Positions 9,402 through 20,781 of a stretch of 24,192 bases of DNA are shown piece after piece. The translations under genes and the position numbers were made by a program. This DNA is from Hypsibius dujardini. Its lineage: Eukaryota; Tardigrada; Eutardigrada; Parachela; Hypsibiidae. The notes under the pieces were generated by a model. The model was not told where the DNA came from. It saw only the letters and a program-made list of their open reading frames with translations, and made no database searches. Position 1 is the first letter of the stretch, and each line of letters begins with the position of its first letter. The stretch spans positions 1 to 24,192 of the forward strand of contig LRSR01013664.1 in assembly GCA_001579985.1 (NCBI GenBank), in the 5' to 3' direction.

Positions 9402-12400
9402 TTATTTGTCGATGCTGGCCGTGACCTCCATCCGGTTGGAACGCCGCGAAATCTTCACCGAGCCGGGCGGCGTTACCTCCGGGGTGAATTCCGGCGTGGA
9501 CTGGTCCGCCTTAAAGTGAACCAGCACCATGCTGCTCCCAAAATGGACGGGGAACCTGCGCAAAAGAACCATAAAAAACAGTCATTCATAAATTCAATAA
9601 CAATACTGATCAGAAAGTCAACAATAATAATATAATAATCATAGAGTCGATAAGAATAGTATGATATGACAAAAACAATAATAATGATTTAATAATTATA
9701 AAGTCAATAATAATAATATAGTAATATTAAATTGAGTATCAATAATATAATCAATGATTGACTAAAATATAAGTACACACATGACAAAAACCTTGCGCTA
9801 ACCGAGTTAAGCCATCACTCGTTAGACTCATGGCTGCTGTACACAGCCACAAGTTAAAATGCTTAATTCGGTGGGCGCAAGGTTTTTGCCACGTGTGTAG
9901 TAGCCCTGACAGGTACTTACTCTGAGGCGATGACCACTTCCGGGGACTTTTGCGTGCTGTTCTGTATGACCATGCACAGTTTCGTGACCATCTCAATCGA
10001 GTGGGTACTTTGGAACATGAAGTCTCCCTTCCGTTTGAACAGTTCGCCCTGGAATTATGAATCCGGTAAAAAGAATTGTCGCATTTTTCTTTAATTCATA
10101 CTGTCATTTTCTACATACCGGTCGGAGGTGTATGGCGACAATTTCGTCCTGATAGGGACTGACGGAAATACGGGCAATGTCCGAGACCTGTATCCGGTAC
10201 TTGATGATCATGGTGCGTTGGTCGATCACGAGGAAGGCGTTTGTGGATATCACAGCGAGAACGTAGCTCGGCTGCGATAATAATAAGCAAGCAACAGTGT
10301 AGAAAGAAGTCTGCATTCAATAACAAACACGTCCAAATTTCATACGTGAAAGACCATACCTTGCCGTTCGTACGATGAATCTTCGGCATAATGTCCGCAA
10401 AGACGACATATTGATCGTTGGTGTCGAGGGAAAGTTTTTTCCACTTTACGTTCTGCCGTAGCCGAACATAGTCGCCCCGGAAGGGATGAGGAACTCTGAA
10501 CGATGCAGCGCAACAAAAAGATGTTCAATACGAAGATCAATATTTTGTGTATGTCGAAAGTTTGCAAGTGAGTTAACATAATGCCTGCCAGTGGAAAAAG
10601 AGACGTACGTTCTGCTGTAGGTGACTTTCTTGCCGTAAAATATGGAACTGGCCACGACTTTCTCCCGCATGCGACAAATGGCCGTTTGGTCAAATCTCCT
10701 CCTGTAGTACCGACACTGCAAGCAAAAAAAACACTAATCAAGATGAAGCACAGATTATGCACCGGGGATGAAAATATTTCGCTCATACTGTACCGAGTAT
10801 TAGTAAATGTTTAAGAGAATGATGGTAATGATTGCAATTTATTTTTCTGTCGCTGTGTTGTACAAACAAGATAAGATCAAGCCTTCTCAGTAATTTGAAG
10901 CACACGCGTTTTGCTGCGCTGTTTCGTTTGAACGGTAGAACTTCCTAATCAGAGTTGCCCCATTTTGAAATTCGAGCACCCATCCATTCCCATTCCATCG
11001 CCGGGCGGGTCCCTCCCATTCCCATTCCATTTTCAAAACTTTTTCCATTTCCCATTCCATAAATATGATTTACCATTTGCCATTCCCATATATATATTCC
11101 CGTGTTTGGTCACATAAGCACGTGACTTTTCGCCTCTTCACTGAACAGGTGTCGGCTGACTTAATTTTATACATCGAGACAGAATTTTCCGTCAATTTAG
11201 CAATCAAGTACCGATTTTTCACCTGATATCATAATAGTTCAATTTTTTTAATGAAAAACTCATTTTTCCCATTCCCATCCATATTCTAAAAACTCAATTT
11301 TTTTCCACCCATTTTCAGATCGGTCCCATCTCGATATATATCTCGATAGGAAAAATTGAAAATGGAAAAACAGGACGAATGGGAACCCGAAGAAAAAGAT
11401 GGGACAACCCTGTTCCAAATACTCTTTCAGCTGAAATATGTCATCTTACCCGCCAGCGGTGGTGGATATCTTTAAGGATCATGTTGGTGTGGAGCAGCCA
11501 GGACGGACTGGGCGGCCAGCGCTGGTCAATCGGCGACATACTGGGCAGGTGACGCACCAGGTAGACCAGAAACTTGTAACGCTGTCAACCGGGAACAAGG
11601 GCTTTTAGTCCCAACATCCGACTAATTATTAATTTGAAACCGATAATTAATTAACCAAGTAATAATTAAATACAAATAAAACAAAGGCCAAATAATAAGT
11701 AGATGCAAAAAATTAATGAAAAAATCATTAAGTGCTTATTTAAAAAAGATAAATAATTGTTAAATCACTAATTACTAAATAAAAAAAATATTCATTAACA
11801 TAAATAAATAGTCTGTAAACGTGATCAGAAACGAGTTAACGCTATCAACCAGAAACAAGAGCATTTAATCCGAACATCGACAAGTTATTAACTTGAGGCC
11901 GATAAGTAGTTAATGAAATAGTTACTCAGTTCAGATAAAGAAGCTGAATAATAAATAACGAGAGAGAATTATGGGAATAGTAATAACTATATGCAAATTA
12001 TTTACGAGAGATGAATAATTGTTATTTAACTGATTACCAAGCAAAAGCATTTAATATATGAACAGACACAAATAACTAATTTTATGTTTTAGGTGAACTT
12101 ACAACATAATTTTTGAAGAAGTCAGTGATCCTTTTGGCGGCCTCGTCTGGACCGAGTCCACTTCCCAGATGGTCGCCCACGGTCATGGCTCTCCGGATGG
12201 GCGGCGTCGGTTTATTCCGCAACATTCCCAGCGCAGCCGGGATGCTGTTACTGCTCTGCGACAGGAGATTGCGCATTTTAGCGGGCACAATGGGTCGCGC
12301 AAAGATGACGGGGGAGGCGCTGCTGGGTGCGGGCGAGGATGAGCTGGCCACGCCGGCAGTGGCCGTGGCGGTCGGCGGAGGGACGGGAGCCATGATGATA

Positions 12401-15400
12401 CCACCACCGCCGCCGGCGCCGGAGCTGCAGGCGGGGGCGCTGGGGTAAATTATGTTATTGCTGTAGGGCGCGTACGGCACAGAATGTGAGGAGTCCATGG
12501 AGGACGAAATGGATGAATGTTGCTGCGAAGACAAGGAGAAATCACTTCACAATGAGAAATTACGTAGAAAAATGCAGTGTGTCCGTTTACGTCCTGTCTG
12601 TAGTTACAGATCTATGCCATCTCAGGCCGTAAAACATAGATTGCATTTTATACGGTACAGTTCATAATAGAGAGTTTTCGCAAACGGTATATCTCACGGT
12701 ATAGCCGTACAGTATAGAATAATGAACTGGGGTCGGAGAGAGTTTTCTGTACTGTACCGCTATACCATGAGATATACCGTTTGCAAAAACTCTCTAATAT
12801 TTTGATCAATAGTTTGTTTATATATCTATACCTTTTAAGGAAGTTAAGAAACGCCATAGAATATTGTCGCCGAACGATTATTAACCTCATTGTTCCTATG
12901 CCTTTGGGGTTCCCTGTCGCTGAATGTTTATAATTAAAAAACTACAGAATACACATAATACATACAGCTAAAACATATAGCAGAAAACAAGGTCTTTGAA
13001 GGTCTGGATCGAGCGTTAGCCGTTACTGTAAAATATTTTCCTAGGGAGATTTCCACAAAATTGCATCCGACAGGGTAGAAATGTTTTCGGAAGGTATTGT
13101 GGAAGCGAAGAGTCTCATCTTTCCAGTTAAGAATAATGACCCACATATTGCACTCTCTGAACAACAATTTTGCTGCGTGGCTCCGCATTCCAACGAACAT
13201 TCAAAATTGAAACGGCATCCTTAACGAATTGTGACTTCCAACTGAGATTCTAATAACTTCAGACATTCATCCTATATGAAATTGAAATAAATGATAAACA
13301 CAAATATCATTAAGCTGGCTTGATTTTAACAATTCACATAAAGGGACGTGCGTGAGCAGCTACGGTATCCTGCGGTCTCTTACCGCCGCGCAAACCACGC
13401 GCGCTACTAGCCCGAATTCGTTTTTTAAAAATAATTTTTTTAAGCCTTACGATGCTTACGTCATTATACAAGGAACGCATGAGGAGCTTAGACATCCGCC
13501 CGGCGCCGGGGGCCGGCCGTGCACTGCTGTCCTTTGAGCTGTGGCTGGAGCTTTGAGCGGAGGTTGAGGTACTGACACTCTTCCGGGAGCGATACCCGCG
13601 AAAGGTCTTTTGTATAATCACAGCAATATTTTCCAGCGCCTTCTCTCGCAGCTCATCCATCAAATGAATCTGCAAAAAAATTTTCGTAAAATACCTTTTC
13701 AAAAAGCGAAAATAGTTTTTAGCTAAATGAGGTGAACGTACGGTTTCGTAATATTTAACGAAAATTTTGGTCCGTCCAAATACGTATTCGATCGGCATCA
13801 CGCCCTCCGGTTTGAGGTCCAGCAGGAGTAGCCGTACTCCGTCCTTCGGGTCGCCGTCCCAGGTGGGCCAGGTCAGTTGGGAGATCATTTTATAGTGTTT
13901 AAGGAAGCCGTCGTAGGACTGGCGGAAGGCGAAACCGGCACGCCGTACGCGGACTTGATCAACAAGGCTAGAATAAATATCATATAAATGTGTTTTTTTT
14001 CACTCTAATTTTGCTTTTATGGAATATGGCTATCCTTTGATCACTTGCCCCATATAGCGAATCTGGTGTTTCACTTTTTCTTCGTCGAAAAAGTTGGGCC
14101 TCCGAAGGTCGTTCGGCTTGATACAGGTGATGAGGGTGGTGGATCTGTTGGCTATACTGCTCAGCAAGGAAGTCAAGGATACCTAAAGAAGAGCTCCCGA
14201 ATTAAGTTGGTGGTCAACGCTTATTAAGCTAATTTAATTGTTCGTGTTCAGGCGCTGTTAAAATATGGCACCGGTTCGGAAAACATCAGGGTAGATAGTG
14301 TATTCACCGAACAGCTACGAGGGATTACCTTACCTCTTTTCTACAGTTAGTCTATATGCTCCATAAATTTATAGAATTAATATACACTTATATTTATAGC
14401 TTCTAATATTTTTGCTAAAATAACTTATTTGATTTTAAGTAAAACATCAAATAAATTTAAATCTACCGTTTAAATTTATTTAAATAAAATAGTATTTTTT
14501 TAAAGGAAAAGCCACAAACCCAACATTTAAAATATAATTTTAAGCACAATATCCAAATGTTAAAGTAAATTTAGTGCTTTCCAATAAACATAAGCTTTTA
14601 AATATCAATTTCTCTCTGGGTTAGTTTTAACATGAAAAATATTTTTCATTTAAAATCAAAAAAGGTTTGCTGAACGATTTAAAATATTTTTGAAATATAT
14701 TTTAACAAATATTAGTCGGCTAATTTACCTTCAGATGTGTGGCAATTGTCACCGGTTTTTTCCCAATTGTCCTCGCCGGGTTACCTAAACCGCATGAAAA
14801 AATGCAACGCTTTAATTAGCACTCCATAATAGTACTCTCTGCTGTTTTACCGTCTGGGAAGAGTTCCTTCGCGAGCTGATGGCGACACGAATATATTAGC
14901 TCCGCCAGACTGTGATCGACCATGTCCATGTTCTTCTGAACAAAGGTCTGCGAGCTGTACGTCACGGTTCCCGCAAAATGTCGGATCTTAAACTGATCCA
15001 TGGGAACGTTGTTGGTGGGTCGCTCCAACGGTGGAAGAAAATTCCGGTCTTGCGGATGGTACCGCGAAAATTTGTGCAGCAACTGCTCTCCACTGGTCAC
15101 CTCGTCCTTATGGCAAATCTCATCCAATACCGTCAGTAAACTATGATTGCCCTGTAAGCCAATAATCAATAAAAAACACTTTCGAATTTATTTCAATTAA
15201 TTTTATTGTTTTTTTTTTGCCTTTTCAATGAGGTCGCAGACTTCGTTACTGCCGGCATAGGGCACCAAGGTCCAGGCGATGTTCTCCTTGACGTACTCCT
15301 CCTGCTCGTATTTCATTATCATATCGGAGACGACTTGGTGGAGCTTTTCCGCGGTGTAGTTTATTACGAATTGTTCGAAACCGTTTTTCTGCAAGAAAAT

Positions 15401-18400
15401 CAACTTTAATTACGCAATATGATGTCCAAAGTATAGTCCAAGGCATAGGATTAATATAGTTACCTCGAAACACTCAAACCCATAAAGGTCCAGGACGCCG
15501 AGGTAGGTGCGACTGCTTGAGCTTGAGTAAGAAAGGCAACTGTTGATCTTGGCGACGATCCACGTGAAGAGACGGTTGTAGAGCGCTTTGCACAGCTGGT
15601 CACGCAGTCTGCTGGCCTGCATCAGAAGATTAAGACATTAAGGGAAAGTAATTTGAACTTTTCAGAGTCTACTTTTTGAAATACTTTGGTAAAAAAATAA
15701 CCCAAACTTTTTCAGTCTGACTTTCTGAATCATTTTAGTGCCTGACTTGAGTGTTGTCATTACTTCGTTTCAGACCCAAGCGAGCCACCGTTTTTCTACA
15801 TGAATCACACATAAATCACACATACTTAGGGTACTACATTTAATTCTAACATTTACAGTTATACTACATACTATCGAGAACGCACCCATTATTTTTAAAA
15901 CCGGGACAAATTAAAATTAATTTGTTTAAGCTTCAATTATCGAATGATTTTTGTGGTATATAGAATTTTCACGTCCAAGCACTTCATTATGGCATCCTCC
16001 ACTGTTTTTTATGTATAAACCACACCTACCTCCTGGGCGCTGAGGGCAGTCTCCATGAGGTCGGCCTTCATCTGCACCAGTCCCGTGGTGAGGACCGACA
16101 TAAATCGCTTTGAGTCTGAGCATTCCAGGAGTTCGGAGACCTCGTGAATTTCTGAGGCAAAAAAAGAAATAATAATTAAAAGTTTTGATCAATCTTATTT
16201 CGCGCCCTACAAATAGGGTATATGCAATTTTTACCATGTTCGTTGAGCACTGTACAGGATTCCGTGCCGTCGACGTTGGTCTTCGGCAGGAACTGGAGAT
16301 TGCCTAGCTTGAGAACGGCGGCAAGGATTTGAAAGACTGACTGGCACTCCGCCGTTGAGAATCCAAGCACGTCCAGGGCGTCCTAAATACCGGCAAAAAT
16401 ATACAAAATATTTAGTTGACTAGTTTAATTTTCCCGTAACAAAAACTATTCTAGAACGGTGTACCTTGGTTATCACAAATTCTCTTCTCTCATCAAGGCC
16501 ATCGATTTTGTACACCCCTCCCGCCCGGAGGAGGCTGTACTTTTCCGCATTTCGTTGAAGCTTTAAGGACTCTGTAGGCGCATGATAATTTGTACGTTTA
16601 AAATCTGAAAATAGAATTTCAATTGGAAATGAGCCTCTACGAACTGAGTAAGTGGACGTCGGCTCCCGCGAGGATCTGGTAGAACACATGGAAATTGCGT
16701 TCTCGGGGACCTTGAGACACCACCCTGGACTACAATATCACAAACAAACAGACATTTAGCATTGCTGCTGCTGCTGCTGTGTGTATGCACTGTAGGGTAG
16801 AATCGTTTTACTATACCTTGTCCAATTGGTCTGAAACAAAACAAACATTATGATTAATAAATTGCACGTAGAAAAGGATAAAAAAACGGCGACGTCACCC
16901 AATCACTCACATGTTGTCACAATAGCTCCGACAGTTTCACCGTGAGAGTTGAAGGCCACGTCGGTGTACTGACCGAAACGAGAGGCGTTGTCGTTCTTCT
17001 CGGTTTTGGCGTTACCAAATGCTACACACACAACAACAACAGGGTTAACTTGACTGACTGGCTTGCCACGATAGAACGCTATAATGATTCAGGGGATTGT
17101 AGAATTCAAGGTCTTATTGCATGCAATAAGACCTTAAATTTGGACTTTTGCAATGGGCAATTTGATGGGAAACGATTATCAACGTAGCTAGAAACCACTT
17201 AAAAATAATTTGTCGCTGTAGAGTTTGGTGGAAACAAAAAAATATCTAAGCTCCCAATGGTGAACCTTAATATTTCAAAAATTCACAGTTTAAAAAAAGG
17301 AAATTACACTTCGGAGGAGAGAGTTGATACAAGTTAATTTTATTTTCAGTCTTTGATGCAGTGAAACAGCACTAAGAAAATGTTAAACTTGTGTCATCAT
17401 CATATGTATGTGAATATCATAAAATTATTTAGAAGAAAGCTTCAAGTTATATTTCAACTCATTTCATCATCATTATGTACAAACAATCACTACATGATTT
17501 TCTTGAACTAGTACTTCGAGACTTGCGACATGTTTAAAAAAATATAACTAAGATTGTTATGTTACGTACCGGCTAGGATATGACCAAATATTATGAGCCG
17601 GTTGTTGATGAGATCCGACTCCCTGGTCTTGCTAGCCAACGACGCCACCACGTCCATGATGAGCTTGGACATTTCTGAATTTTATCAAGAATAATGTTAC
17701 CCAAAGAAAAACAGAACACAGACATCACGAGCACTTTGAGATGACTTTTTACCGGTCTTCCCGGAACCGCACTCCCCGTTGAGGATGAGGACCTGATTCG
17801 CACCATGGCCCGTTAGGTCCCGGTACGCCGCAGTGGCAGCCCCAAAACTGTGTAAAAATATAACCAATATGTTGGAGTATGAAAAGAAAGAAAGATGGAT
17901 AACTAGACAACGAGAAAGTTACATGTGGGGTGGTAGGTTTGATGTCTTGCATGTTCGGTAGGTCCGGAGGATAGCCTCGTCATAGAGGGGCAGTGGCCGG
18001 TAGGGGTTCACAGAGAGTAACAGGGTACCCATGGACGTCTGCAAAAGAAATCAACATATTTCACATATACATATAAGACCTAACCATGTTTGCGCCTTTT
18101 TTCCGAAAAATTAGTTTATACGGATAAGGGAAATATTTTGCCTTCTTCCGTTATAGACCGGAGTGAGATATTTGTTAAAGAATATTACATTTTACATTGT
18201 TGCTAACTAATGTGCCTGAGGGACTTTTTGATTCCTAAATATCCAGGAATTCTTCCTTAAAAACGTTTATATAAATCATAGTCATGAATACTGTATAGTC
18301 CTTTTTCTACGAGAGTTCTTAAGAATTGTGGCAAAAGAGTCTGCGCGAAAGGGAATGAAAATTTGATTGACGTCAAACTGCCACGTCTTTGAGCAATTGT

Positions 18401-20732
18401 CCAAGATGTATAGTATATTACAGAATGATGTTCAGATGTTTGCTGAAATCAACACGCAGTTCATGGATCACTTTAATTTTGTGACACACAATTCAAAAAA
18501 TATTAAAATGGAATGTCAGTTGATAAGAGCATTTAGTTTATAATGAGCTGCATTTAATTGACCGAACTAATTTTGCAAATTTTAGTTCGCCATCCTTTAT
18601 TCGAGGTGTCGAAACATTAGTAAGTATTAATAAATATTAAATATTAATATTAAATATTACTGTTCGCCGATATTGCGATCCACTTCGTGGTCACGTGGTC
18701 TCTCAGACAGGAGAGGCTAGACAAGCGTTATATTTGGAGACTGCGACGCGCGGCAGTATTTTATTATTAGTTTTGTCCAATTTGACATTAAAATCAATTT
18801 CGAGGAGATCGCGGTCGACGACGACGCGAAAGAGTTCGTATCAAAAGACCAGCTGTTTGATATGCCCAACGATATACCCACCCTCAGCAAATTCTGACCC
18901 TCAGCGTGTGTGCGCGCAGTTCAAACATCTGTCGCGACGACAGGGCGAGATGCGAGAAGGGATTGCACACAAACGATCCGGAGACTCCATAATTATCCCT
19001 TTGGCAAATCAAAGGGTACTTAAGATGCTGCACCCACGGAGAGAGCGAGCTGGGCGTGCAGTATTTCCTTTCCCGCGCCAACAAACAGCCCAAACACCCA
19101 CCACACCACAGCGAGAGTCTAGACGGATAAATCGTCTAAAAATAGGCGGCGCTAACTATGTAGAAAAAGAGCGACAAGATGAAGAAGAAGAGTAGGCACG
19201 TTTTCAATTTTGAATTTATTCCTCCCTGTCTCCCTCTTCTTCTCCCTGTCTCTCTTTCTCTCGTCTAACTTCTCGAGTGGCCTGTTGATGGAAAGCTGAT
19301 TCTATCTCTCTGAGTTCCATGCCAGAAAGAGCTAGCCCCGAAAGACAAGGATGATCGTGAGCATGAGGTTTCCATTCATAAAAAAAAGTCTGGCAGAGTC
19401 CACACGCCAAAAGCCCGCCAAATATGACCGGGAGCAGCGCGTAGCGGTGACTGTGGTCGCGTGAGCAGGAGGATGGCGCGATGGCATATGGCACGTGCCC
19501 TTGAGTGAGGTGACTGACAGGCTTCGAAGTATTATTAATTTTTGATTTGACGCTCCCTAAAAAAACGCTGCCCGGGCTGTCCAAATATGGTGCACCCCAT
19601 GGCCAATTATAATTACAGATTTTTTTTCAACAGACCCAGGCAGTCTCATAGAGCCTACAGTCATTCATGTCTGTAGGCTCTTTACGCCTAGATTAAAATG
19701 TGTTTGTATCGAGCGTATTCTCATCTACCGTAGGAGAGACGTGGACATAGTTATTTTAGTTATGTTATTTTAAATCAATATCTAATTCCGGTGACAAACA
19801 TGAATGTTTAAGCAAACATACACATGAGCAGCAAAAACAAGGGAATTAATGAAAAGAAATAATCTTCAGACTCGGAACGTTCGTTAGGTGTCCGGTGCAA
19901 TAAATTGATTACTCTGATCTTTATACAGTTTACAAATGGCAGGCGCAGGGAAAACATTCTTAAGCACTTAAACTCAAAATGGATATCGCTTTTTCGGACT
20001 ACTGTATTCAAACTTTTCTGTCGTTATACAGTATGTGGCATTTCATTGTATAAGCTTAGAAGATGTGAAATTCAAGTAACAACGCGAGGCATCAGGAAAG
20101 ATTTCATTTTCGTCTTAATTTATAAAAATATGCCATTACTTAAGAGTTTTCTAAAAATGTGTTACTCGTTTTTTCTTATCAAACTCTCATAAGGCCTCCT
20201 TGGTGGTTGTTGTCTTTAAGTCGTCATATTATTCAACGCAGAAGTTATTTCACAGGTGCATTAATAATTACAAAGATCACAACTGCCCTAACGGTCAGTA
20301 TTTTTATATTTTTATCATAATTTATAAGCTATTTTAATTTAAATATTTTAATTACTGTATATTTAGCCCGTCGGTGTTGCTGCAAAACATTTATTCACGC
20401 TGAGAACACCGTATTCAAAGATGCTAATAGTAATGGGGTGTGTTTGTGAGGTATGGGTCCCGTCCGGGGGTTCTACGTCTGGGTATTTGGGACGTCCTGA
20501 ACCCTCTCACTGTCTCCCTCCCATCACACACAATCTCCCCCGCCATGTCGGCTCTCAATCATGACGTCTAGCCTCGCGTATTTATCCCGCACGACCACTT
20601 GAAGATTAGTCTTTCACTCAGCGAGAATCGCGGGAGGGAGGAGGACGACGGAGAACACACGTCGCGATGCCTGATAAAAAGACACGATGAGTGTTTCGAC
20701 AAAGGAGCAAAAAAAGGACCTGACTGCCTGCC

Positions 20733-20781
<49 letters not shown>

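Larger units (their letters stand above)
9402..11581 (-). other. Myosin TH1 tail (exons 19-24)
   Basis: Residues 927-1195 form the class I tail homology 1 domain, which includes a PH-like fold that binds acidic phospholipids in this family. Visible landmarks are [73 protein letters not shown], and a C-terminal [12 protein letters not shown]. There is no SH3 domain, so this is a short-tailed myosin I. The spacing matches the MYO1B tail throughout. Confidence 0.92.
12103..13669 (-). other. Myosin neck: single IQ motif and low-complexity linker (exons 17-18)
   Basis: Exon 17 encodes one clear IQ motif, [12 protein letters not shown] (735-746), the calmodulin or light-chain site. About 170 residues rich in Ser, Gly, Ala, Pro and Thr follow, including poly-Gly and Pro-Pro runs (exons 17-18). 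The tail entry (RRAMTVGDH, then [10 protein letters not shown]) comes after that. MYO1B has up to six IQ repeats in this position; none of the others can be recognised here. The exon 17 donor is placed at GAC|GTAAGC (13460); an alternative donor AGT|GTCAGT further upstream would shorten the linker by 39 residues in frame. Confidence 0.75.

Noticed and set aside
9402-11581. Assignment of the myosin tail to the MYO1D (Myo31DF) subclass
   Set aside because: The [16 protein letters not shown] and RTNGK landmarks and their spacing match the MYO1A/MYO1B tail, and the MYO1D landmarks are absent.
18695-19195. 166-codon plus-strand frame in intron 1
   Set aside because: Arg/Ser/Gln-rich, no domain, ends in a purine tract. 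It looks like a chance frame in GC-richer intron sequence.
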